From assembly GCA_030600525.1 (NCBI GenBank), contig JAUVLX010000257.1:1-5406 (forward strand): a stretch of 5,406 nt of DNA, read 5' to 3'. The translations under genes were made by a program, and so were the position numbers. Shown here one piece after another: positions 1-5,406 of the stretch (its first letter is position 1; every line of letters starts with the position of its first letter). The notes beneath the pieces were generated by a model. It did not search any database. It saw only the letters and a list, made by a program, of their open reading frames with translations, and was not told the DNA's origin. The DNA comes from Desulfobulbus sp. Its GTDB lineage: Bacteria; Desulfobacterota; Desulfobulbia; Desulfobulbales; Desulfobulbaceae.

Positions 1-1712
1 CATGGGAACGTCTGCGTACATTGAAGCGTTATATCAAGAAAACTCCTTTCTCTATGTTGCTTCGTGCGCAGAATCTGGTTGGATATCGTAACTATGCAGA
101 TGATCTCGCACTTGCTTTTGTAGATCGTGCATCTGAAAACGGAATGGATATTTTCCGGACTTTTGACGCCCTCAACGACTACCGTAACTTTGAAACTGTT
201 GTCAAGCAGATCAAAGCATGCGGTAAGCACTTCCAGGGTTGTATCTGCTACACACTGACCGAGCCTCGTCTTGGTGGTGAACTTTATAATATCGATTACT
301 ACGTTAATAAAGCAAAAGACCTGGTTTCCATGGGTGCAGATTCCATCTGTATCAAGGATATGGCTGGTCTGATTGCTCCGTATGATGCGTATGATATTGT
401 TAAGGCAATCAAAGCCAATACCGATACTCCTGTTCATCTTCACAGTCACTTTACTTCAGGTATGTCTCCACTGAGTCACCTGAAAGCAATCGAAGCTGGC
501 GTTGATATTATTGATACCTGTATGTCCCCATATGCATACCGGACATCACATGCAGCGGTAGAGCCGTTTGTTATGTCACTCATTGGTACCAATCGTGACA
601 CCGGTTTTGATATCAAGAAACTTGCTGAAATTAATGTTGTCTTGGAAAAAGAAGTTATGCCTAAGTACAAGCACTTGGCTGATGACTCTAAATTTTCTAT
701 CACTGATATTAATGTTCTTCTGCACCAGACTCCTGGTGGTATGCTTTCCAACCTTGTTAATCAGCTCCGTGAAATGGATGCCCTCGACAAGATTGATAAT
801 GTATATAAAGAACTGCCTATCGTTCGTAAAGAACTTGGTCAGATTCCGCTTGTTACGCCTACCAGCCAGATCGTTGGTATTCAGACTGTTAACAACGTGC
901 TGTTTGATACCCCAGAAGAGCGTTACAAGATGATTACCGCTCAGGTTAAAGACCTCTGTTACGGCCTGTATGGTAAGACCGCTATTCCAATCGATGCTGA
1001 AGTACAGAAGAAAGCTCTTAAAGGGTATGACCGTGGTGAGGTACCTATCACTTGTCGTCCTGCAGAAGTGCTTGAGCCTGAAATGGAAAAGGCAAAAGCG
1101 GAAATCGGAGATCTTGCAAAAGATATCGACGATCTCGTATTGTATGCTATCTACCCTGTAACAGGTAAGAAGTTCCTTGAGTGGAAATACGGCGTTGCTG
1201 AGCCACCAGAAGAGGTTCGCGCAATTACTATGGCTGAAGTTAATGCCAGGGACGCATTGGTTGCCAAGGCAAAAGCTGGTCAGTTGCTCGAGGCGAAGCC
1301 TGATACCCCTGAAAAAACCGGTAATCTTAGAACATTCAACGTCTTTGTTGATGGCGAGTTCTTTAACGTTGAAGTTGACCCAACCGGTGATGTGCCTGTA
1401 ATGGCAGCGCCCGCTGCTAGACCTGCCGCAGCCGCAGCACCTGCAGCCGCCGCCGCAGCACCTGCCGCCGCCGCACCTGCACCGATAGCAGTAGAAGGCG
1501 GAACGCCTTTAACCGCTCCTATGCCTGGTCTGATTATCAAGTATAATGTAAATGTTGGTGATACTGTCAGCGCTGGTGACACTGTTGTTATTCTTGAAGC
1601 TATGAAGATGGAAAACGCTCTTGGAGCACCATGTGATGGCGAAGTAAAAGCTCTTGGTTTTGCCTCCGGTGATTCCGTTGTTAAAGATGCTGTTTTGGCT
1701 GTTATTGGCTAA
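1..1712 (+). CDS. oadA: Biotin-dependent pyruvate/oxaloacetate carboxyltransferase (OadA/PycB type), 5' end missing
   Basis: The reading frame is open from the window edge (first full codon at base 3, Trp) and ends at TAA 1710-1712, giving 569 visible residues. The first residues, WERLR followed by a KTPFSMLLRAQN-like stretch, match an internal part of the family, so a TTG at 21 is not the start and roughly 60 N-terminal residues lie outside. The order is: HMGL-like carboxyltransferase barrel (about 1-250) with active-site Lys118 in IKDMAG, metal-binding His147/His149 in HLHSH and Thr181; conserved PYC/OADA domain (about 260-400); a short beta hairpin (445-460); an Ala/Pro linker (467-497); and a biotinyl domain with EAMKMEN, the biotinylated Lys535 lying 34 residues from the C-terminus, as is usual. 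Such proteins transfer a carboxyl group between biotin and pyruvate/oxaloacetate. They act either in a Na+-pumping oxaloacetate decarboxylase (with OadB/OadG) or in a two-subunit pyruvate carboxylase (with PycA). No partner is in the window, so the direction is undecided and the symbol names the family only. Confidence -1.
   Translation, partial: WERLRTLKRYIKKTPFSMLLRAQNLVGYRNYADDLALAFVDRASENGMDIFRTFDALNDYRNFETVVKQIKACGKHFQGCICYTLTEPRLGGELYNIDYYVNKAKDLVSMGADSICIKDMAGLIAPYDAYDIVKAIKANTDTPVHLHSHFTSGMSPLSHLKAIEAGVDIIDTCMSPYAYRTSHAAVEPFVMSLIGTNRDTGFDIKKLAEINVVLEKEVMPKYKHLADDSKFSITDINVLLHQTPGGMLSNLVNQLREMDALDKIDNVYKELPIVRKELGQIPLVTPTSQIVGIQTVNNVLFDTPEERYKMITAQVKDLCYGLYGKTAIPIDAEVQKKALKGYDRGEVPITCRPAEVLEPEMEKAKAEIGDLAKDIDDLVLYAIYPVTGKKFLEWKYGVAEPPEEVRAITMAEVNARDALVAKAKAGQLLEAKPDTPEKTGNLRTFNVFVDGEFFNVEVDPTGDVPVMAAPAARPAAAAAPAAAAAAPAAAAPAPIAVEGGTPLTAPMPGLIIKYNVNVGDTVSAGDTVVILEAMKMENALGAPCDGEVKALGFASGDSVVKDAVLAVIG
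1401..1491 (+). repeat. Ala/Pro linker with GC-rich tandem repeat
   Basis: This stretch inside the carboxyltransferase gene encodes about 30 residues that are nearly all Ala and Pro. The DNA has an imperfect tandem repeat built on GCAGCACCTGC plus GCC codons: a copy at 1434-1454 (21 nt), one at 1455-1472 (18 nt) and a partial one at 1473-1481. It is far richer in GC than the rest of the gene. Ala/Pro linkers of this kind are known in OadA and related enzymes, where they let the biotin domain swing between active sites. The step in copy length is whole codons, so slippage would keep the frame. Confidence -1.
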
Positions 1713-1734
1713 TTCACATTAACAAAGCAGAATG

Positions 1735-1767
1735 AAAAAGGGGTACTCTAAAGAGTACCCCTTTTTT
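1735..1767. terminator. Bidirectional rho-independent terminator
   Basis: A perfect 9-bp stem, GGGGTACTC (1740-1748) and GAGTACCCC (1753-1761), closes a TAAA loop. It is followed by six T on the plus strand (1762-1767) and preceded by five A (1735-1739), which become a T-tract on the minus strand. It lies 22 nt after the carboxyltransferase stop and 26 nt after the stop of the convergent CoA lyase gene, so it can serve both transcripts. Confidence -1.
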
Positions 1768-1793
1768 ATTGCTGAACTGTTTAGAAATTCTGC

Positions 1794-2708
1794 CTAAATC
1801 AGTCCTAGGTGTTTAGCCTGGTTCCAGAGGTTGGTTGCAAGTCGTACTGTTGCCTGATCCACCATGCGTCCTTCTACCGCTATGGCTCCCTTACCTTTTG
1901 CCTTTGCCTCTTCGTTGGCTTCCAACACTTTTCGAGCAAGATCTATATCCTCCTGTGCAGGAGTAAATACAGCATTGATCACATCAACCTGTCCAGGATG
2001 AATAGCCCACTTCCCGTCACACCCCAATGCACAGGCCATGACAGCTGAACGTCGTAATCCGTCAAGATCTTTGAAATTACCGTAAGGCGCATCAATAGCA
2101 AGAGTAGTATTTGCCTTGGCAGCCATAACCATTTTGCTTAGTGGAAAGTGCCATCGGTGACCAGGGTAGAGTTCCTCTTCTTTTTCGCCGTGGCCTGAGA
2201 TTGAAACCAGGCGAGCCCCAATAGATGCCGAATAGTCAGCGATCCCAAAAACGAGCGATGTAACTCTTGGGCTTGCCCCGGCAATTTCCCCTGCTGCTTG
2301 GAGCCCTTCTGCGGTTTCAATGGAGGCTTCTATTCCTATGGGATTTGATATGTTTTTACTGAGCTCGATTCCGTTGAGTAAATGGTCAGCAAAATGGATA
2401 TCACTGGGATGGTTCACTTTAGGAATAACAATAGCGTCAATGATATGACCGCAATTTTCAGCAACCTCCAGCAAATCGCGGTAGGCAAAAGGAGTATCAA
2501 GGCTATTAATCCTTACAGTCACCGTACTGTTACTCCATTCGAGCCGGGTGAGGGATTCTATAACTTGTTCCCGTGCCTGTTTTTTACTATCAACCGGGAC
2601 ACTGTCTTCCAGGTCTAGCATTATCACATCAGCAGCACTGTTCGCTGCCTTTGCATGCATTTTTTCAACATGACCGGGCACTGAAAGGTTGGATCGTCTT
2701 GGTTTCAT
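1794..2708 (-). CDS. HpcH/HpaI (CitE-like) CoA-ester lyase, malyl-/citramalyl-CoA lyase type
   Basis: This is a complete 304-aa gene ending in TAG. The chosen start is ATG at 2708, 5 nt after a GAGG Shine-Dalgarno sequence (2714-2717). The family signature KPRRSNLSVPG begins right after this Met, whereas the in-frame GTG at 2756 would add 16 unrelated residues. Family marks are visible in order: LDLEDSVP (31-38), the substrate-side Arg66 in VRIN, IVIPKVN (93-99), the Mg ligand Glu131 in IEASIETAEG, the Mg ligand Asp158 in FGIADYSASIGA, and DGKWAIHPGQ (231-240). Members are soluble Mg-dependent TIM-barrel enzymes that cleave or condense 3-hydroxyacyl-CoA substrates such as malyl-CoA, methylmalyl-CoA or citramalyl-CoA with release of acetyl-CoA or similar. 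The length (about 300 aa) fits the CitE/Mcl group. No citrate lyase alpha or gamma gene adjoins, which argues for a stand-alone CoA lyase over a citrate lyase subunit. The exact substrate cannot be read from sequence. The gene is transcribed alone towards the convergent carboxyltransferase. Confidence -1.
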   Translation of the reverse strand: MKPRRSNLSVPGHVEKMHAKAANSAADVIMLDLEDSVPVDSKKQAREQVIESLTRLEWSNSTVTVRINSLDTPFAYRDLLEVAENCGHIIDAIVIPKVNHPSDIHFADHLLNGIELSKNISNPIGIEASIETAEGLQAAGEIAGASPRVTSLVFGIADYSASIGARLVSISGHGEKEEELYPGHRWHFPLSKMVMAAKANTTLAIDAPYGNFKDLDGLRRSAVMACALGCDGKWAIHPGQVDVINAVFTPAQEDIDLARKVLEANEEAKAKGKGAIAVEGRMVDQATVRLATNLWNQAKHLGLI

Positions 2709-2711
2709 ATA

Positions 2712-2717
2712 CACCTC
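2712..2717 (-). promoter_or_regulatory. Ribosome binding site of the CoA lyase gene
   Basis: On the minus strand GAGGTG lies just before ATG at 2708 (5 nt between GAGG and ATG). It decides the start in favour of 2708 over the upstream in-frame GTG at 2756. Confidence -1.
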
Positions 2718-2763
2718 ATGGTGAGCTAAGTTTCTGGTTGGAAAAATAAGATACACATATCAT

Positions 2764-2772
2764 ATTATATCA
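2764..2772 (-). promoter_or_regulatory. Predicted extended -10 promoter for the CoA lyase gene
   Basis: The minus strand reads TGATATAAT, a perfect extended -10 (TGn plus TATAAT), 55 nt upstream of the lyase ATG. A transcript would begin near 2757 and have a leader of about 50 nt. No good -35 box sits 16-18 nt upstream, which is typical of extended -10 promoters or of activator-dependent ones. A second TATAAT occurs at 2813-2818 on the same strand, also without a clear -35. Confidence -1.
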
Positions 2773-2798
2773 ATGAGCTACCATATCAGGGGGGCCTC

Positions 2799-2812
2799 TT
2801 CCTGTTAAGGAA
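2799..2812. repeat. Short inverted repeat upstream of the CoA lyase promoter
   Basis: TTCCT (2799-2803) and AGGAA (2808-2812) are perfect inverted copies around GTTA. The site lies about 42-55 bp upstream of the predicted lyase transcription start, a position used by activators. A five-base dyad can occur by chance, so the functional claim is weak. Confidence -1.
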
Positions 2813-2828
2813 ATTATATCGAGATATC

Positions 2829-2860
2829 GACACAACGGATAAGCTCTTATATTTTGTGTC
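2829..2860. promoter_or_regulatory. 32-bp imperfect dyad, possible operator or hairpin
   Basis: Outer arms GACACAA (2829-2835) and TTGTGTC (2854-2860) are perfect inverted copies. After a symmetric three-base mismatch on each side come the inner arms ATAAG (2839-2843) and CTTAT (2846-2850). The symmetry is therefore 24 of 32 bases, centred between 2844 and 2845. No T-tract follows on either strand, so it is not a typical terminator. It lies about 70-105 bp upstream of the predicted start of the CoA lyase transcript and could bind a dimeric regulator. No regulator gene is in the window. Confidence -1.
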
Positions 2861-3313
2861 AGCAACCCCTTTTCATTTCCTGATATTCTATAATGGCATT
2901 CTACCAATGTTGGATCAGTTTTGGGCACGCATTCTCAAGTTAGTTGTATCTGTGTAGCCGTCAGATCGATCGTTGACGAGACACTAGGTGAAAAAGAGAC
3001 CTCAATGAACAGTTATATTGTCTGAAATATGTACCGTCTAAGAAGGAATAGAAAATAAGTGCGAGCGCGTGTTCTTGAACATCAGATTTTAACCCGGACA
3101 GGATCGTACGTGATATCCTCTGCTTCGAAAAAAAATAACAGTAGGACGGAAGAAACAAAATACGGTATTCATCAAGAACATTATCCAACTTGTTGTGAAT
3201 GTAAGAAGTTTAACTCTTTGATGCTGGCTTATAGACATCCGTCTTTTTGCATGTAACCGCACTCTCATCGATTAGCATATTAGTGAGTGGTCAGAGTTTC
3301 TTTTTATGGAAGG

Positions 3314-3361
3314 AAAAATTGGTAATAGGGTTTTGCGGCAATATGTCAGAAAGGTTACCAA
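3314..3361 (-). terminator. Possible terminator of the HDOD-GGDEF gene
   Basis: Reading the minus strand, TTGGTAA (3361-3355) is followed 29 nt later by its exact inverted copy TTACCAA (3325-3319) and then directly by five T (3318-3314). It begins 13 nt after the TAG stop at 3375. The 7-bp stem has only two GC pairs and the loop is long, so this is a weak candidate. A competing pairing, GGCAAT with ATTGCC, overlaps it. Confidence -1.
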
Positions 3362-3374
3362 GAAACGGATTGCC

Positions 3375-4934
3375 CTAAAATTTGAACCATTTTTTCTTTT
3401 TAGGCGAATACAGGGCTGTTCTGTTTCGACCAGCTGCTTTGGCTTCATACAGTGCATTGTCGGCCAGGTTTATAAACTCATTTTTTGAGAATTCTATATC
3501 TTCCGGCCGTGCACTGGCTACACCGATACTTATAGTAAGTCTATAAGTTCGAGACCCGTCGTCGAATTCGTAATCGTCTACGATTGTGCGAATCTTTTCA
3601 GCCGCTGTCATAGCTTCTTCAGGCTCTGTCTCTGGTAGCACAAAGACGAATTCTTCACCGCCGTATCTTGCAATCAGATCATATTCCCTGATATTTTCTT
3701 TGGCAACCCTGCAGAACTCTTTTAACATAAAGTCACCGACCTGGTGTCCGTATGTATCATTGAATTGTTTGAAATGGTCAATGTCTGCCAGTAAAATTGA
3801 TATTGTACTGTTGTTACGAATGGAACGATTGATTTCAGTATCAAGAAAGTTATGGAAAAAACGATGATTATTGATTTCGGTCAGGCTGTCAATGTTGGCT
3901 AGGTTTTCGAGCAGGGCGTTTTTTTGAGCTAGCTCATCAGTGATTTTTTCCAGCTCCATTTTTGCCTTTATCAGTTCCCGGTTCATTTCCTCATAGGAGA
4001 GATTAAGGAGACTGAGCCGTAGGTTTGCTTCTTGAAGAATTTCTGCTACTGATTTAATATTATTAATTTTTATATTGAAAAAATCAGCGCTTTTGTCAAT
4101 TTCACGATCCAATTGACGAAGGATTGTGTTTATCACAACTGGGCTTAAAGAGAGAAGCTTTTTAGCTTCCTTGCGAAAGAGTTTATGATACTGCTCTGGT
4201 TTCTGAGAATAGTATATTTGGGTCAGTAATTGTGCGAGATAGATTGCGCGAATATTCAGGGCAAGGTTGGTATCATGACCACTGTATTCTTCTGGGGTAT
4301 GGGTGTATTTTATGGGTAAGAGGAGACTATCAGGAAAACCCCATGCTTTTGCCGCTTCGTAGCCGGCAACACTGTGTGAGAGGCCGATTATTTCTTTTTC
4401 GATTATTTTTTCATCTATTTCAGGGTTCTCTTCTAGTTTTGCTAGAATTTTATCGTATTCTGCGGGAAGGGTGGTGGCAAAAATCAACTTTCCTAAATTG
4501 TTGAGTAATCCTGAAATAAAGATTTCTTCCGTGCTGGCATCATTGAGTTGCTCTAAGATGAGTTTTGCTGCTGTGGCGCAGATAACGGATTCTTCCCAGA
4601 ATTGATTAAATTTAAAACGGGGGCTGCTGTTTTTGCTTCTCAAGTTGAGAAAGGAAAAGGAAAGAACAAGGCTGCGTACGGCATTGGTTCCCAGGATGGA
4701 AACCGCCTGGTTAATGGTGGCGATCTGTTGGGGAAAGCTGTAAAAAGAGGAGTTGGATACTCGCAGTACTTTAGATGATAAGGCAACATCGCGGGAAATA
4801 AGGTTGGCTATATCGGTGAGGGTGGTTTCTTCTTTAGCCGTGATGGTGAGCAGTTTTGACGCAACCACCGGGAGGGTGGGAAGATCGTTAGACTGGAATA
4901 TTCGTTCGAGTACTTCTTCAGGATTTTTTGCCAT
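3375..4934 (-). CDS. HDOD-GGDEF signalling protein (probable diguanylate cyclase)
   Basis: This complete gene encodes 519 aa. The start is ATG at 4934, because AGGTG at 4941-4945 is a well-placed Shine-Dalgarno sequence for it; an in-frame GTG at 4943 overlaps that site and would add only three residues. An HDOD domain spans about 10-220, with the opening LPTLPVVASKLL, ISRDVALSSKVLRVSNS, GLLNNLGKLIF and GLSHSVAGYEAAKAWGFP. A Leu/Glu/Lys-rich coiled coil follows (about 297-345), then a GGDEF domain (about 346-512). The cyclase residues are all present: DIDHFKQFNDTYGHQVGD (metal Asp384, guanine-binding Asn392 and Asp401), GGEEF at 425-429, and an inhibitory I-site REYD at 416-419 exactly five residues before it. 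It should make cyclic di-GMP from two GTP with product feedback. In HDOD the usual His-Asp pair is Asn145-Asn146, so that domain is expected to be regulatory, not a phosphohydrolase. No signal peptide or membrane segment is seen, so it is cytoplasmic. The input signal is unknown. Confidence -1.
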   Translation of the reverse strand: MAKNPEEVLERIFQSNDLPTLPVVASKLLTITAKEETTLTDIANLISRDVALSSKVLRVSNSSFYSFPQQIATINQAVSILGTNAVRSLVLSFSFLNLRSKNSSPRFKFNQFWEESVICATAAKLILEQLNDASTEEIFISGLLNNLGKLIFATTLPAEYDKILAKLEENPEIDEKIIEKEIIGLSHSVAGYEAAKAWGFPDSLLLPIKYTHTPEEYSGHDTNLALNIRAIYLAQLLTQIYYSQKPEQYHKLFRKEAKKLLSLSPVVINTILRQLDREIDKSADFFNIKINNIKSVAEILQEANLRLSLLNLSYEEMNRELIKAKMELEKITDELAQKNALLENLANIDSLTEINNHRFFHNFLDTEINRSIRNNSTISILLADIDHFKQFNDTYGHQVGDFMLKEFCRVAKENIREYDLIARYGGEEFVFVLPETEPEEAMTAAEKIRTIVDDYEFDDGSRTYRLTISIGVASARPEDIEFSKNEFINLADNALYEAKAAGRNRTALYSPKKKKWFKF

Positions 4935-4940
4935 TACCAA

Positions 4941-4945
4941 CACCT
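4941..4945 (-). promoter_or_regulatory. Ribosome binding site of the HDOD-GGDEF gene
   Basis: AGGTG on the minus strand is followed by TTGGTA and ATG at 4934. The spacing favours this ATG over the GTG at 4943, which is part of the binding site itself. Confidence -1.
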
Positions 4946-5024
4946 GTGGAGTGCATTTATTAACATCGACTGAAAATAATAACAGTGGAGTTATTCAACG
5001 AGCGTATTCATTATGCTAGTATTG

Positions 5025-5054
5025 AGTATACAATGGAATTTCTTAAGGATTCAA
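5025..5054 (-). promoter_or_regulatory. Predicted sigma-70-type promoter for the HDOD-GGDEF gene
   Basis: On the minus strand, TTGAAT (-35, 4 of 6 matches, 5049-5054) and TATACT (-10, 5 of 6 matches, 5025-5030) are separated by 18 nt. The start would fall near 5018, giving a leader of about 84 nt. It lies wholly in the 145-nt gap after the aminomutase gene, so the signalling gene can be transcribed independently. Confidence -1.
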
Positions 5055-5055
5055 G

Positions 5056-5077
5056 GAGGAATCTGCACAGAGTCCTC
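5056..5077 (-). terminator. Weak hairpin after the aminomutase gene
   Basis: GAGGA and TCCTC pair around a small inner TCT/AGA stem, starting 2 nt after the aminomutase stop on the minus strand. No T-tract follows, so if it ends transcription it does so poorly; it may only protect the 3' end. It overlaps no predicted promoter element but sits immediately upstream of the -35 box. Confidence -1.
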
Positions 5078-5079
5078 TC

Positions 5080-5406
5080 TCAATCGACAGTCGTGTTGGG
5101 GTAGCTGCAGGAGTTCCCTTGATAAGTTGTGAACTGAAGGGTGCTGTCAAGGCTGCTAATATATTCTGGCGTCAGTGGTATCTTACCGCCACCGCCGGGT
5201 GCGTCCAATGCGTAAGTCGGAATAGCCATCCCAGATATATGGCCAATTAAATGTCGCATTATGGTCACCCCCGTTTCAATGGAAGTTCGAAAATGTGAGG
5301 TGCCCCGGGTCAAGTCAGCCTGAAAGAGATAGTATGGCTTAACTCTAATCTGTATAAGTTTATACATCAATTCCCTAATTATTTCAGGATCGTCGTTTAT
5401 TCCACG
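5080..5406 (-). CDS. kamA: Lysine 2,3-aminomutase family (radical SAM, PLP), C-terminal 108 residues only
   Basis: The frame is open to the right edge, so the N-terminal two-thirds, including the radical-SAM CxxxCxxC cluster, is outside; the stop is TGA 5080-5082. The visible part reads RGINDDPEIIRELMYKL, then IRVKPYYLFQADL, HFRT, GHISGMAIPTYALDAPGGGGK, a close match to the C-terminal half of the lysine 2,3-aminomutase core. Lys in GGGGK (visible residue 75) is the PLP lysine (Lys337 of the clostridial enzyme). The two Asp that bind the lysine amino group (clostridial Asp293 and Asp330) are present in QADL and LDAPG. This favours lysine over glutamate as substrate, and the DAPGGGGK context argues against EpmB. 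The enzyme converts L-lysine to beta-lysine, used in lysine fermentation or to make the osmolyte N-acetyl-beta-lysine. The protein stops 33 residues after the PLP lysine, without the CxCxxC zinc tail. No acetyltransferase (AblB) gene is visible downstream. Confidence -1.
   Translation of the reverse strand, partial: RGINDDPEIIRELMYKLIQIRVKPYYLFQADLTRGTSHFRTSIETGVTIMRHLIGHISGMAIPTYALDAPGGGGKIPLTPEYISSLDSTLQFTTYQGNSCSYPNTTVD

Larger units (their letters stand above)
2709..3374. other. 666-nt gene-poor intergenic region
   Basis: The region lies between the CoA lyase start and the HDOD-GGDEF stop, two genes in the same (minus) direction. Besides the promoter, inverted repeats and possible terminator listed separately, I see nothing I can name. 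The open frames here are at most 75 codons and match no family I recognise. The most plausible is a 65-codon plus-strand frame at 3059-3256, starting GTG, with a weak AAGGA 11 nt upstream and a CCEC cysteine cluster. I find no tRNA, repeat array or transposase remnant. It could be decayed coding sequence or hold a small RNA. Confidence -1.

Noticed and set aside
21..23. TTG as the start of the carboxyltransferase
   Set aside because: The six upstream codons already encode the conserved WERLR family sequence, so the gene is truncated by the window edge.
1280..1582. 100-codon minus-strand frame rich in Ala and Gly
   Set aside because: It is the antisense shadow of the GC-rich Ala/Pro linker in the carboxyltransferase gene.
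2889..2894. Plus-strand TATAAT
   Set aside because: No -35 box or TGn extension, and no plus-strand gene follows.
3100..3119. Small inverted repeat AGGAT/ATCCT around CGTACG
   Set aside because: Only five base pairs with a ten-base loop and no context to suggest a function.
2961..3188. 75-codon minus-strand frame in the intergenic region
   Set aside because: No recognisable domain, no good ribosome binding site, and it overlaps the plus-strand frame. It looks like chance.
3059..3256. 65-codon plus-strand frame with GTG start and a Cys cluster (CCECKK)
   Set aside because: The start is preceded directly by a stop codon, the AAGGA is 11 nt away, and the protein resembles no family I know. 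It is kept as a possibility inside the intergenic entry and not called as a gene.
4978..4995. AATAAC/GTTATT hairpin in the leader of the HDOD-GGDEF gene
   Set aside because: Five of the six pairs are A-T, with a six-base loop. It does not resemble a riboswitch or terminator.

Overview
The window carries four protein-coding genes, two of them cut by the window edges, and about 0.67 kb of gene-poor DNA. The moderate GC content, the set of anaerobe-type enzymes (a biotin-dependent carboxyltransferase, a citrate-lyase-like CoA lyase, a lysine 2,3-aminomutase) and an HDOD-GGDEF signalling protein would suit a Gram-negative anaerobe such as a member of the Desulfobacterota (Desulfobulbales-like). 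That placement is an inference from protein style; no marker gene is present.

Layout. Bases 1-1712 (+) hold the 3' nine-tenths of a pyruvate/oxaloacetate carboxyltransferase (OadA/PycB type) with an Ala/Pro linker and a C-terminal biotinyl domain. A strong, apparently bidirectional terminator at 1735-1767 separates it from a convergent gene at 1794-2708 (-), a complete HpcH/HpaI (CitE-like) CoA-ester lyase of 304 aa. Upstream of that gene is a 666-nt stretch (2709-3374) with no convincing gene. It contains a predicted extended -10 promoter for the lyase, a small inverted repeat, and a 32-bp imperfect dyad at 2829-2860. Next, also on the minus strand, are a 519-aa HDOD-coiled-coil-GGDEF protein (3375-4934) and the C-terminal 108 residues of a lysine 2,3-aminomutase (5080-5406), which enters from beyond the right edge.

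How the genes relate. The carboxyltransferase interconverts pyruvate and oxaloacetate carbon, and the CoA lyase family handles malyl-CoA or citramalyl-CoA type substrates. Both therefore touch C3/C4-acid metabolism, but they are convergent and not co-transcribed. The HDOD-GGDEF gene has its own predicted promoter, so its proximity to the aminomutase need not mean a shared pathway. I see no mobile element, CRISPR array, tRNA or rRNA. Nothing here is clearly a new system. The points most worth a second look are the HDOD domain that has lost its HD pair while fused to a fully intact diguanylate cyclase, the short aminomutase without zinc ligands, and the dyad upstream of the CoA lyase.
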